The position numbers and the translations under genes are program-made. Below are positions 35,318-47,049 of a DNA stretch of 58,509 nucleotides, piece after piece (positions within the stretch are counted from its first letter, which is position 1; every line of letters starts with the position of its first letter). The DNA lies in assembly GCA_016748015.1 (NCBI GenBank), contig JAAOMT010000230.1, positions 1-58,509 of the forward strand, in the 5' to 3' direction. The stretch comes from Geosiphon pyriformis (Eukaryota > Glomeromycota > Glomeromycetes > Archaeosporales > Geosiphonaceae). The notes under the pieces were generated by a model. It was not told where the DNA came from, searched no databases, and worked only from the letters and a program-made list of their open reading frames with translations.

Positions 35318-37924
35318 TTACTGGATGGTAAGTCTGGAGAGAGCGTCAGCGTTTTGATGATTAGCTTCTTTGTGGTGTTGAATGTCATAGTCGAATTCGT
35401 CCAAGTAGAGTATCCAGTAAGTTATTCGTTTATGTTCCAGGTTTCTTTTGTTGTATAGCCAAACCAAAGCTTGGTGATTTGTTACCACCAAAAATTTCAC
35501 ACCCTTAAGATATTTGTCCCAGTAGCTGGTAGCCCAAACTACTGCTAAGCATTCCTGCTCAGTAACTGAGTAGTTCCTTTCTGCTGGTATAAGAGTTCTA
35601 CTGGCATATGCTATGGCATGTTTTCTGTTATCTTCATCTTTTTGGGAAAGAACAGTACCAAGTTCATAGCCAGATGTATCAGTGTGGAGGATAAAAGGTT
35701 GATCCAAATTAGGTTGCATAAGGATGGGTTCTGTAACCAGTTTTTCCTTCAGAATTTCAAATGCTTTTTGTTGATGAGTGCCCCAGTGATAATTGATGTT
35801 TTTCCTAAGTAGCTGATTGAGAGGAGCAGTGATTTTGAAGAAATTTTTGACAAATTTGTGATAATAAGAGGCCAAACCAAGAAAAGAGCGTAGTTCATGA
35901 ACATTTATTGGTTGTCTAATGTTTTGAACTTTTTCAATTTTGGCTGGATCAGAGAAGATTCCATCTTTTGTAATAAGATGGCCAAGAAACTGGGTGGATT
36001 GACGTCCAAAGAATGATTTGATTGGATTGATCTTGAGACCAGCATTTCTAAAGAGGTCAAAAACCTTTTGCAAATATTTAAGGTGTTCATCCCAGGTTTT
36101 TGAGTATACCATTATGTCGTCCAAGTAGACTAGAACAAAGTTTTCTTTTACTGATTCAAATATTTTGTCCATTAAGCATTGAAATATGAGAGGAGCATTT
36201 GTGAGACCAAAAGGCATGACTGTGAATTCGTAGGTACCATACTTGGTGATGAAGGCAGTTTTCTTTCTGCTTTCTGGATCCATCTCTACTTGTCAGAATC
36301 CAGCAGTTAAGTCAATGGTTGAGAAGAAAGTGGCACTATGAAATTGGTCTAGCATTGCATCAATCTTGGGAAGTGGGTACATGTCTTTTTCAGTAATGGC
36401 ATTTAATTGGCGATAGTCAACACAAAAGTGTAGGGTTCCTCCTTTCTTGGATACTACTACAACTGGGAATGCCCATTTACTCTTGGTTTCCTGTATGAAT
36501 CCAAGGGTTTTCATTCGGGTTATTTTCTTTTTTATAAACTCATCATTGCACCTGTTGGATTGATAGGGCTTCAAATAGATGGGACAAGTTTCTCTGGTGA
36601 TGATGGTGTGTTGTATCACATGTGTACGTCCAGAAAGTTCACCTTTTTTTGAGATAACTGGGCTGTTTCTAGTCAGCAGGTTTTCAATGTCTACTTTTCT
36701 TTCTTCTGGAAAGGGTTCTCTTTGTTTTACAACCAGTGATTGGATTTCAGGTGGTTCATTTTCAAAAGACTTTTGGACTTCTTTTATTTCCTCTCGGGGT
36801 ATCAAGCTGATTGGTTCCCAATCTTTGTAATAGATCAGGCAGGACATGCATTCATTGCTAAGAGAATACAATGGTTTGTCGCATCAGCACCGGGCACAAG
36901 GACCATGCCACCAATAACTGTATTTGGCTTTCTTGTCTGGCTTTCTGTCAAAGGTTCTTCTGAGCATGTTATAATAAGGCCAGCAGATCAGCTTGCCATT
37001 GACAATGATTCTTTTTTTATCTGTCTTGACATTATCCAGTAGTTTGCTATTGCTAGTGAAGATGATATAGACGAGTTCAGCAGTTTCTTCTTGTTCTTCT
37101 TGTTCTTCTTCTTCCTCACTTTCTTCATCATCTGATTCATCTGATTCATCTGATTCATTTTCTTCTGGGCTCTGCTTGGGTACTGGGGAAGTTGTCCAAT
37201 GGCGACACTTAACCACAATGGGTTTCTCACTACATCTGATGGTTAGTTCACAGAGTTCATAATCAAGCAAAGCCTTTGCTTTCTTGAGCCATTCATTGCC
37301 AACAATGATGGTGTATTCTTTTGCTTCAGACACTTCTATATCAGTTTCAATGCTGATGCCATTGATGCGGACAGGAATAGCTTTGGCTATGCCAAGCCCT
37401 TTTTTCTTATCACCATGCACATTGGTCATTGGTTGTGTAGATGGTTCATCAATTTTTCTGCCAATTGCTTTAAGAAAGTGTTTGGCAATAACACTAACAG
37501 ATGATCCACTGTCTAGAATCAAATTGATGAAGTAGCCAGCCACTTGGGCTTTATAAATTAGAGGAGTGACATTGCTATTGTCAGCAAGTCCAGCTTGGCA
37601 AGAGTGTTTGTTGGTTTTGGGTGTCTTTTTTTTTGGAATCAGGGATTTGCGAAGATCTTTTCTGAATTGTGGATGGGTCATCAATTGGCCAAAGATTATA
37701 TGTGCTGGGGTTTCCATAAAGTCTTTGACAACAGAATAGGGACCAGATTTTTGTATTATTTCTGGAGGTTCTAACTTTGGAGAGTTCTTAAAAACTTTGG
37801 CTTTTGGGGGCTCATTGTTGTCAGCAGTTGATGTAAAAGCTTTATTGGGGTCTAGAATGAAATCAACTTTGGCTTTCTTCTTCTTTCTTGTAGGTTCAGA
37901 GGGGTTGATTGCTAATTCATCCAT
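35318..37924 (-). pseudogene. element D protease-RT-RNase H polyprotein with two TGA stops
   Basis: One continuous frame interrupted only at 36884-36886 (CARC, stop, CDKP) and 36293-36295 (LTAGF, stop, QVEMD). Both are TGA where Trp (TGG) would fit. The retropepsin-like domain contains LILDSGSSVSVI with the active-site DSG. Then come a very acidic linker of Glu/Asp/Ser and a Cys-rich zinc-like segment around the first stop. RT follows: HFCVDYRQLNAITEKDMYPL, PFGLTNAPLIFQ and the catalytic VYLDDIMVYSK. RNase H contains LHTDTSGYELGTVLSQ and TEQECLAVVWA, ending NADALSRL. No dUTPase is present, unlike element B. Frame-matched stops and intact catalytic residues indicate recent inactivation. Confidence 0.9.
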
Positions 37925-38007
37925 GTTATGGTCATCATCAGTTAAGTTAAAAGCATAAAAGGGGTTTTCTTTTGGTTGGCTTGCACTCTCACCCTTTGAA
38001 GATGCGC

Positions 38008-38574
38008 CTACCAGTTTAAAGACTGATAAACAGTGACTTCAACTAGGGGATCCTCTCCAAAGAAATTGATGTTGGCATGATTGGGTCTTTGGTTGGGCAC
38101 ATTGTTGTTGTTGATTCTGTTGTTCTGAGCATCATTGTTTCTGGGGACTGGTGGAGGCAGTGAAGGATTGTTGCAATCTCTTGAAAAGTGTCCAGTTAAT
38201 CCACAGTGATAGCATACAAGTGGGCCACAATTTTGTTGTCTTTGATAAGATGGTTGCTGGGGCTGATTGAAGCGTGGTTCAAATCTGGATCTTTGTGATT
38301 GCTGATTTTCTCTGACTGCTTGGGCTAAGGATTCTAATAACCGAGCAAGATTTGCTGTGAGTCTGTCTATTAACTGTTCATTTGGATCTTGAGTGTCAGT
38401 GGCAAAAGAAGTAGCAGCCATTTGAGAGACAGGAGCCATGACAGAAACAGGAGCAAAAACTGGTAGTGTGGATCCCAAGTGCATCCTTTGGTTGTCTTCA
38501 ATTCTTTGTGCTAATTCAATGGCCATATCCATGGTGGGATTATCTTTCAGGGCCAGGAGGGGCCAAAGAGCATA
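38008..38574 (-). CDS. element D gag, C-terminal part (5' end in gap)
   Basis: An open frame running into the N gap at 38575. Nucleocapsid-like: Gln/Asn/Pro-rich, with one zinc knuckle CYHCGLTGHFSRDC (C-x2-C-x4-H-x4-C). The capsid portion is hidden. The frame closes with a stop at 38008; the protease frame begins about 85 bases later in another frame, so expression would need frameshifting or reinitiation. Confidence 0.85.
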   Translation of the reverse strand, partial: YALWPLLALKDNPTMDMAIELAQRIEDNQRMHLGSTLPVFAPVSVMAPVSQMAATSFATDTQDPNEQLIDRLTANLARLLESLAQAVRENQQSQRSRFEPRFNQPQQPSYQRQQNCGPLVCYHCGLTGHFSRDCNNPSLPPPVPRNNDAQNNRINNNNVPNQRPNHANINFFGEDPLVEVTVYQSLNW

Positions 38575-39370
38575 NNNNNNNNNNNNNNNNNNNNNNNNNN
38601 NNNNNNNNNNNNNNNNNNNNNNNNNNNNNNNNNNNNNNNNNNNNNNNNNNNNNNNNNNNNNNNNNNNNNNNNNNNNNNNNNNNNNNNNNNNNNNNNNNNN
38701 NNNNNNNNNNNNNNNNNNNNNNNNNNNNNNNNNNNNNNNNNNNNNNNNNNNNNNNNNNNNNNNNNNNNNNNNNNNNNNNNNNNNNNNNNNNNNNNNNNNN
38801 NNNNNNNNNNNNNNNNNNNNNNNNNNNNNNNNNNNNNNNNNNNNNNNNNNNNNNNNNNNNNNNNNNNNNNNNNNNNNNNNNNNNNNNNNNNNNNNNNNNN
38901 NNNNNNNNNNNNNNNNNNNNNNNNNNNNNNNNNNNNNNNNNNNNNNNNNNNNNNNNNNNNNNNNNNNNNNNNNNNNNNNNNNNNNNNNNNNNNNNNNNNN
39001 NNNNNNNNNNNNNNNNNNNNNNNNNNNNNNNNNNNNNNNNNNNNNNNNNNNNNNNNNNNNNNNNNNNNNNNNNNNNNNNNNNNNNNNNNNNNNNNNNNNN
39101 NNNNNNNNNNNNNNNNNNNNNNNNNNNNNNNNNNNNNNNNNNNNNNNNNNNNNNNNNNNNNNNNNNNNNNNNNNNNNNNNNNNNNNNNNNNNNNNNNNNN
39201 NNNNNNNNNNNNNNNNNNNNNNNNNNNNNNNNNNNNNNNNNNNNNNNNNNNNNNNNNNNNNNNNNNNNNNNNNNNNNNNNNNNNNNNNNNNNNNNNNNNN
39301 NNNNNNNNNNNNNNNNNNNNNNNNNNNNNNNNNNNNNNNNNNNNNNNNNNNNNNNNNNNNNNNNNNNNNN
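38575..39370. other. assembly gap of 796 N
   Basis: Hides roughly 120 bp of the D 5' LTR, its primer-binding site, leader and the N-terminal part of gag. The true length may differ from the N count. Confidence 0.95.
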
Positions 39371-39977
39371 GTGCATGATCAGTCTCATAAAAATCACAGT
39401 CGCTAATCTTTTCTTAAATCTGAAGGTAGAGGAATAGTCCGTGATTGTCAACAAGATAACACCACTGCTATTATTCTATGCCTCAACTTGGCGATTCTTA
39501 GAATCAATAACAGGTATCGTTGTATTTTTCAATTGTTTTTTTATTCAATAAATTACAAGAGCAAGCCAATTGCTTCTCAGGCTAATTCTAACAAATACAA
39601 ATCAAGAAGGGGAAAAGATAAGGTATGTGAATGCCAACAAGTAGATACTTGAAGGTAAGGAAAGGGGAATAAGCAATTATGAGAGGAAGTAATTGATATT
39701 ATTTATTTCGTTACTTTGATCATGTCTTTTTATAGCTGAGAGAATCATCGCTTATATAGCTGTCTAAAGTGGTCAATGACTAGATCAATGATCAGGTCAA
39801 TAATCAAGTCAATGATCAGGTCATTGATCAGGTCAATGATCAGGTTAATGATCAGGTCAACGGTCAGGTTATTGATCAGGTCAACGATCACTATCTAAAA
39901 ATAGGGTGGCTAATTATATGACATCAGTGGCTAATACATGTAATAATTAATAAAAACTATGTGTTTCAACCATAACA
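39371..39977 (-). repeat. element D 5' LTR (visible part)
   Basis: Pairs with 32735-33271. The 12-bp unit TGATCAGGTCAA and variants are repeated about ten times at 39773-39891, against about four in the other LTR. Confidence 0.92.
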
Positions 39978-39981
39978 CTAG

Positions 39982-40818
39982 TATGAGAAATTGCAAGTTT
40001 TCAGAATTTCAGAATTTTTTTCAAGAAATTACAAGATTCCAGAAATTCCAGAATTTCTGGCTAGAAAATTAAGGAATTTAAGGAATTTCATATAATAGAA
40101 TTTATGTATATATAGTAATAGTATTAAAAGCAGAAAATACAGAATTCTTAAAGAAGAATTCTTAATTTAGAATCTTCAATTCTAATTTTTTATCTATTTC
40201 TTCATACAATAATATTCTATAATTTGAAATAGAAACATTAAATATTAATAAAATACTTATTACATATTACAATCTATCTTTCCACTATTAACTATTCATA
40301 TTAATAATTACTAACACTTAACTACACTAAACCAATAACTCTTAATCATAGTTATTGATGAAATATTAACTCTTTCTTGTCTTGGCTTATCTTTTTATTT
40401 TCTTTTCTTATTTTTTATTTTTTATTTTTTATTTTTTTCTATTTTTGTTGTTAATTTACTAATTGATTAAAGAATAACATATGAGATATTGACATCAGGA
40501 TATAGCACTGGTAAAAAACCCAAGAATAAGAATGAACACTTAAGATTGAGGATAAGTTATCAGAAAATTACTGGCTATTAAGCTAAAAAAAAATTAACAG
40601 AATATAGATATTCCAAAAAGTGATAAACAACACAAGTATACCAACTCAAGTGTTAAGAAAACACTAGAAATATTACCAAAGAATACATTCATTAAATCTC
40701 TACTCATTATACAAAAAACTTAACCAAAATTTTTAGATATTACTAATTATATTAGCTATTGAGCACTAAGTTATAAGTTTGTTATTTGATTCGAGACCCC
40801 AAATAATCATTTGTAACA
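39982..40818 (+). repeat. element B 5' LTR, second segment
   Basis: Resumes after the D insertion and ends with TCATTTGTAACA. It parallels 49136-49908, for example CACCAAATGTTACAAATGAT-type ends and the shared GAGACCCCAAATAATCA stretch. Confidence 0.85.
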
Positions 40819-41807
40819 TTTGGTGCTCCCTATAAAGTATAATTCTACAGAAAACCAGCACCAACAACAACTATTTAAAAGTAACAGAATTAAAAAGAAG
40901 AGAAACAAATCATCTAAGATTTGTCAAATCTTTATTTCAACACTACTGTTAACACTTAGAATTAATTAACAACCAACTATTAGCAGAATTAGCCTTCAAC
41001 TTTTACATCAATAAAAGAATTAAATATTTTCTAAAAGAACCAATAAATACAGAATCAACAAGAAGAAATTTTTACAGTAAATTAATTTAATATACCAGCT
41101 TACTATTAAACCACAACTTTACACTGATCATTACTGAAATCAACAGAGAAATTAAAAATCACACTCAACAAACATTTCCTATTATCTATGCAAAAAAAAG
41201 CAAAGGAAAACTACAAACACCAGCAGAAACTTCAAAGCAAATACAATTACCTATGTAAAAGAAACAAAGAATTGATTTACCAGCTAATTTATTATATCAT
41301 TACACCCCCAAAAGTACTATCAATATAACATTAATAGACATGTCCACAGTAAATGTAACAATTTCATTAAACCGACTCTTATTTCAAAGTTAACAGAAAA
41401 AAGCAGAGTTATTAAGAACCTATAGTGATTATTTTGAGGAATTTAAATTGTGATCTCCAATGCCATCAGGATTTTGATTACTATCACCCTAACCAAATTT
41501 TGGAACTGTTAGTTCTTGAGAAATAACAGAATCAGAAGAAAAGAAAAGTAAAGATCAAAAATTTAATTATCAAAACTTAATCCTGAAAAACCCAGAAATA
41601 CAAACCTGATCATTCCAACTTAGCAAAATTAGAACAATTCAACCACTATTCCTATTGTTTACCAAAACTTATCTTCAGTAATTGTAATAGATCCACTACT
41701 AGTTACACCAATTGCCAAACAGCAACAACAACAGCCACAATCATCACTTTAGCAACAACTTTAATAGCAATCACAATTACAACAACAACTACTCTTAGCA
41801 TCAATGG
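40819..41807 (+). other. element B leader, primer-binding-like site and pre-gag region
   Basis: Starts with TGGTGCTCCC two bases after the LTR, the usual place for a tRNA primer-binding site; I cannot name the tRNA. The rest lacks a long frame but keeps coding-like Gln/Asn-rich fragments. Confidence 0.5.
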
Positions 41808-42830
41808 CATATACACCAATTGCAAAACTTAAGAAATTTACTGGTAAAGAAGACAATATGCAAGTATGACTTAATAACATGAAAAAAGCCATTACAGCCA
41901 ATGGATGAGATAATGTCAAAGCATTGCAAGCAATTCCATATTTTCTTCAGAATACTACTAATTCATAATATTAAAGCCTAATCCAGAAATTCCAAGATTT
42001 CAATATATTTAAAGTTGAATTTTTGAGATATTTTAATAATAATAATAACATCAATTGTTTAGCCAATACTTTTACAACTATTAAACAAAGAGAAACTGCA
42101 ATAGTTACTACTTATTTAGGATGCTTCCATAAAAATTTGTACTAAATACAAACAATTAATACAAACTACTTTACTGTGCCACAAATCTTGAATCAATTTA
42201 TTTATGGCTTGTACAGTAGTCTTCTACAACATATATATCCAATGCACTTACAAACACTTCAGAATGTTGTCAAACATGTCAGAAAGTTCAAATCAGCCAA
42301 GCTAAAAGCCAACTACACTCAAGCCATAAACCTAATAATAAATAAATTATCTGACTTAGACTCAAAATTGAAACAGTTCAGCAATTTAATTAATCAGAAA
42401 TTAGAAAGATACTTAGCTAACAACAATCAGACAATATATCAACCACCACAATATTGTGAAAATTTCAGAGTCTTTAACCAGTACCAAAATCAGTTATGTC
42501 TTATATTATTATTAACTTGTCAATCATGACAGCAAGAAACACATATCTGCTGCAATTGTGGTAAACAAGATTACATCAAGATTGTCTATCACACCAGAAT
42601 TAATAATCAATAATTGAGAAATCAACATCAAAATCCTGATCACTGATTTCAAACTCCAAATTACCAGCTAAATCAAAACCTATATTAATCTTATTACATC
42701 CCAATAATGCAACAAGCAATATACTCACCACTAATTTATCAGTCTCCAGCACCAGTAATATATTAACTGCAGCCACAGATCATTTATTAACCCTAACCAT
42801 TTCAAATACCATCACAAAATCCAGCTCAAA
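41808..42830 (+). pseudogene. element B gag, degenerate
   Basis: Starts around MAYTPIAKLKKFTGKEDNMQ and continues through capsid-like sequence with stops where Trp or Gln codons would be. The best open piece (42176-42529) contains QILNQFIYGLYSSLLQHIYP and FKSAKLKANYTQAINLI. At about 42549 a zinc knuckle is recognisable as CCNCGKQDYIKIVY, with the His and last Cys replaced by Tyr, each one transition away. Confidence 0.75.
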
Positions 42831-43141
42831 TATCTAAAAATCTAAGACTAAAAATTAACAGCACCCAACAAAACTGGAAATCAGTAATAGTAATACATTA
42901 ATTAATCTCCAACTCATTAAACCAGCCATCAGAATTATGTCAGCAAAGTTCAGGAAACAGGTACACTCAAAACCTAAATTCTCAGAACTATTTAAGTCTT
43001 TTGGTTATTCCAGAAGACACCCCATCCAACAATTAGGAAACTAACCAAAAGCCATTCATCAATAACATACCTTTAACAACTGTTATCAACAACAATTTTC
43101 TAGCAGCCATCTTTCTATTTGAATTAAAAGACCAAATAGAA

Positions 43142-43510
43142 ATGCTATTATTTAGTAAAGTTACTTTCAACACTAAACCAATCACTGCAATATACATCAA
43201 TGCTAAGATTAATAGTCAATTTATCAAATTGATCTTAGATAGTAAGTTAGCAAACAGTATTATCATTAAGCAATTCATGAACCAATTAGGTTGCCAAGTA
43301 GATTCCACTACCAGCACCCAAATTATTATAGTAGATAGAGCCACAAAAATTTCAATCAGCAAAATTAATAACTTTTTTTTTGAAATCAATGGCATCATTA
43401 CATCAATCAAAGTTCTTATAATAAAAGTCACTTAATATTAAGCATTAGTTGATAATGACTGGCTATCTAAAACCAATGCACTATTCAATTAAATCATGTA
43501 AAAGCCTTAG
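43142..43510 (+). pseudogene. element B protease, degenerate
   Basis: Retropepsin-like segment with FIKLILDSKLANSIIIKQF. The active-site DSG reads DSK, so the enzyme is inactive. It then continues into WLSKTNALFN after a stop. The equivalent in D is LILDSGSSVSVI followed later by NEWLKKAKALLDYE. Confidence 0.75.
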
Positions 43511-43784
43511 TTTAGTCAGAATGATCAGTATATGTAAGTACTAGCAACCTGTAGATACTTCAAAACCACCATACTGACACCACTAATAAAATTTAACAAG
43601 AAAAAAAAAACCTACTTGGAAAGCTTACTAAATCTTGTAGAATAACACCAATCATAACAAATTGCCACCAGTATTTATTTGTAAAGAGAAGAAAAAAAGG
43701 AAGAAAAGAAAAGAAAAAAAACCCCAAACAATTACCTTTACATATACCTCATACACTACTATTACTCAATACCAGCCAAACTAT

Positions 43785-44340
43785 TATCAACCCAAATTAA
43801 TTTGCATCAATTGTGGCAAAAAATTGTTAACAATAAGTACATATTATGATAACAATAAGGAATAGCTAATGATTACAAAATACTATTGTTGCCTATGTAT
43901 CTTTAAATGGTTTGAATAACCAAAAAAACAAAAAAAAAGGACAATAAACCATGTCTTGCATGTAAGAAAACTTTTTTAGATAAAGGAATGTAAAATAACA
44001 TTTCTGGTTATGAAAGAATGTGTAACAAATTATGTTAATACACAATTCTAATCAGTAATTGAGTAAGAAAAAGAACTTCAATAGATACTGTTTGGCAAAA
44101 AGTTGTGAAATATTTAAATAGTTGTTTACACAATAACAACAAAATATGGAGAATGGCAATAGCCAAAATTAAAAGTACAACCTTTGAAAAAATCAAAATA
44201 ATCAAAAACAATTCACCAAAATCTGAAAAAATTATTTGGATTCTAAACCCCAATATTATTTTTAATGTAATGAATCCAAAACACTTCCACAAATACTATC
44301 AAGAAGTGGCACTCACTAAAGAAAAGCAGAAGTAATGATT
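43785..44340 (+). pseudogene. element B Cys-rich linker between protease and dUTPase
   Basis: Degenerate coding sequence containing several Cys-x2-Cys pairs (CINC near 43807, CCLC near 43890, CLAC near 43955), then a Lys-rich helical piece (RMAIAKIKSTTFEKIKII). It looks like one or more zinc-binding modules ahead of the dUTPase. No function can be assigned. Confidence 0.5.
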
Positions 44341-44359
44341 AGAAGAACTAAACATCTAA

Positions 44360-45151
44360 CTATGTAATCATTGTTTAATACTATGTAATTTTAAGTATTG
44401 CAATGAGTGTGACTTTATTTACAATCTACCACCCCAAATGATCTATTTAATTTCTAAAGAGAAAAAGCCAATCAGTGAATATGCAACTGAATTAAAATTA
44501 CTGTTCAATTGTAATTCAAACTTCAACAATAATAACAATAATAATGGTTTCAGCTTCATTCAAAATAGCAATAATAATAGTAATAATTTAAATTCTAATT
44601 TAAACTCCAAACAATATATTGTACTCTCTGATCTTTTCAAAAAGCAAAAACTTAAATGGTTCAGCAATAATAATGAAAATATTTTGCTAAAATATTTGCA
44701 TAATACTAATGCAGGGTTTGATTTAAGATATCCTGGAAAAGATATTATCAAATTAGAACCATATTCACATATTTGTATCAATCTGAAATTGGCACTAGAA
44801 ATTTTAGCAACAACTATGATTCAATTAGCATCTAAAAGTAATTTAGTAAAAAAAGGAATTAACATCAAAAGAAGAATAATTGATGCAGAATATGTAGGAA
44901 ATATTATTGCAATGCTACAAAATGACTTGAAAAAAATATATATTATTAAACCAAATGAAAAGATACCACAGACAATATTTTTACCTCTGGTTAAAATAGC
45001 TCAATTAGTGTTAGTGAGAAAAAAAGAAGAGTTAGAGATGACAACAAGAGGGATAAATGGATTTGGATTTATGAGTAGAATAAATATACTAGTTAATATG
45101 ACAAAGGAAAAAATTATTAACAAGAAAGAAATTATCTCTATCCATTTATAA
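44360..45151 (+). pseudogene. element B dUTPase domain
   Basis: Trimeric-type dUTPase (dUTP to dUMP plus pyrophosphate, limiting uracil in newly made DNA). The frame is open from 44360 to a stop at 45149-45151; the first ATG is at 44438 (237 aa). It opens with a Cys cluster (CNHC, then CNEC) at 44363-44410 and an Asn-rich linker. Counting from the ATG: motif 1 AGFDLR at 92-97, motif 2 ASKSNLVKK at 131-139, motif 3 IIDAEYVGNI at 148-157, motif 4 EKIPQTIFLP at 174-183, motif 5 RGINGFG at 204-210 followed by FMSR. In active enzymes motif 5 continues Ser-Thr-Gly, and each of the three changes here is one C-to-T or G-to-A step. It lies between protease and RT, the position occupied in some retroviruses, and is the longest unbroken frame in B. 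Probably inactive. Confidence 0.85.
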
Positions 45152-45534
45152 TTTCCATTTCACTATATGACTAGTACTTAATAGTTATAGTAAGAAAAGT
45201 AAGAAATCAATCCCAAATGTTTGAAACAAAAACCACTATTTGTAAATCAGAAAAGATTGCTATTACCAATCTCTATATATTGGCTAAAAATTACAAATAC
45301 ATTAAAATTCTCATCTACAATACAACTGAAAATATCATTAAAATACCAAGTGGAATTAACATCAGGTACTTAAGCACTGAAATTGAGGATTAACCACCAA
45401 GCATCATTTCAAACTTTCTACAACTGTATAGATATGTGAATATTACATCACAAGCAATATATAAACAAAAAAAATGTTATTTGCTCCAACCAAAACAATT
45501 AGACCAAATGAACTTGAAAAATTTAGACCCACTT

Positions 45535-46440
45535 TAATGGATGTAACTTAAGATGTTGCTTAACAATTTCACTAATATTTTTGCCAGTAAAAATGAATTT
45601 GGCAGAACTGACATTATCCAGCACCAGATCAAGATTAAAAATACAATGCTAATTAAACAAAGAGCATACAGAGTACCACCAACAAACCATAAAATCATCT
45701 GACAGGAAATTAACTGAATGTTAAACAATAAGTTAATTCAATCATCAATGAATTCATAATCATTACCAGTAGTACTAGTCTGGAAGAAAAATAGAAAAAT
45801 CCACTTTTGTGTAGATTACAGTAAATTCAACAGTATAACTCATAAAAACAGCTATTCAACTCCATGAATCCAAGAATTGTTCAATGCTTTTGAAAGGAAG
45901 AAATGGTTCTTAATATTAGATTTGAATAGTAATTACTGGCAAGTAGTCATAAAACTGGAAGATAAAGAAAAAACCACTTTTACAACCAGAAAAGAAAATT
46001 TTAAGTTTAAGATTATGTTATTTGGCTTAACCAATACTCCAATCATATTCCAATGACTTATAAAAATCATTTATACTAGACTACTATAGAAATCAGTAGT
46101 TATGTATCTGAATGACACCAATGTGTTCTTAAAAACATTTGATAATTATCTTTATTATCTACAGCAGATGTTTAAAAGATTAGAAAGAGCTGAATTAAAA
46201 CTGAATGCAACCAAATGCTTTTTTGGCAAAACAAAATTGAAATTTTTGGAACATATTGTAAGCAAAAATAGCATTAAGACAGATCCAAATAAGATTGAGA
46301 TAATCAAAAACTTTTCAGTACCAATAAATCTTACAAAATTAAGAGCATTCTTGGGATTTATTGAATATTACCACTAATTTATTCAGAATTTCTCCAAACT
46401 GGCCCAACCACTCTACTAGCTTCAAACAAAAATGTGAAAT
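45535..46440 (+). pseudogene. element B reverse transcriptase, degenerate
   Basis: Gypsy RT readable in pieces: FCVDYSKFNSITHKN, KKWFLILDLNSNYWQV, MLFGLTNTPIIFQ, then the catalytic box as VMYLNDTNVF (Asp-Asp has become Asn-Asp). The thumb and connection follow with LNATKCFFGKTKLKFLEHIV and LTKLRAFLGFIEYYH. Stops occur at positions where D and C have Gln or Trp. Confidence 0.85.
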
Positions 46441-46900
46441 ATGAATAAACTGAAGCTCAGCAAAAAGCTTTCAACATTCTAAGAAGAAAGCTTATTTAAG
46501 CACCAGTATTAATCTATTCAAATTACAACAAGTCATTTATCATTACTACAGATGAATCTGATCAAACATTAGAAACTGTACTATCTTAAAAAGGACTGGA
46601 TGGATAAGAATATTCAGTAGTATACACCAGCCAAAGTTTGAGTTCAGTTAAAAAGAACTATGAAATACCAGTACTAGAACACTTAGCAATCTATTAGGCA
46701 ATCATTAAATAGAAAAAATATTTAAGCCAGAAGTTTGAGATATATACTGATCACAAAGAATTGACATCAATCCAGAAGCAAAAATTTGAAGATGACTGCC
46801 ATGCCAAATAAAAAATAGAACTTTCATTATTCAAGTAATACAATATATTATAAAAAAAGAAAAAAAAGGAAATACTAATGATTTGTTGTGAATAAAACAA
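46441..46900 (+). pseudogene. element B RNase H, degenerate
   Basis: Recognisable from FIITTDESDQTLETVLS (catalytic Asp), the YEIPVLEHLAIY segment (catalytic Glu) and YTDHKELTSIQKQ (catalytic Asp), with several stops. The equivalent in copy C is at 57960-58270. Confidence 0.8.
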
Positions 46901-47049
46901 ATCTAAGAATATTTCAACTCAAAAATATAACAAAAGATAAATACACAAAAATATTAACAACTCCAATACTATATTAATATTCAGCAGTTCAAGGAGAAAT
47001 TATTTTAAAAGAAACAAAACAATATAAAACAACAATCAAAATATTTTAT

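Larger units (their letters stand above)
32618..39977 (-). mobile_element. Ty3/Gypsy element D, nested in the 5' LTR of B
   Basis: Nearly complete LTR retrotransposon on the minus strand. Its 5' LTR is at the right (39371-39977 visible, the rest in an N gap) and its 3' LTR at the left (32618-33271). Termini are TGTTATGG and CCCGTAACA. The 4-bp duplication CTAG is at 32614-32617 and 39978-39981. Order: gag with zinc knuckle, protease, RT, RNase H, integrase, extra frame. Compared with B it is much better preserved, and it must be younger because it interrupts B. Confidence 0.93.

Noticed and set aside
38438-39454. Three long frames crossing the 796-N gap
   Set aside because: They are open only because N codons cannot be stops; both sides belong to element D gag and LTR.
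39773-39891. Regular 12-bp repeats considered as a CRISPR-like array
   Set aside because: No unique spacers, eukaryotic LTR context, and the same array occurs in other LTR copies.
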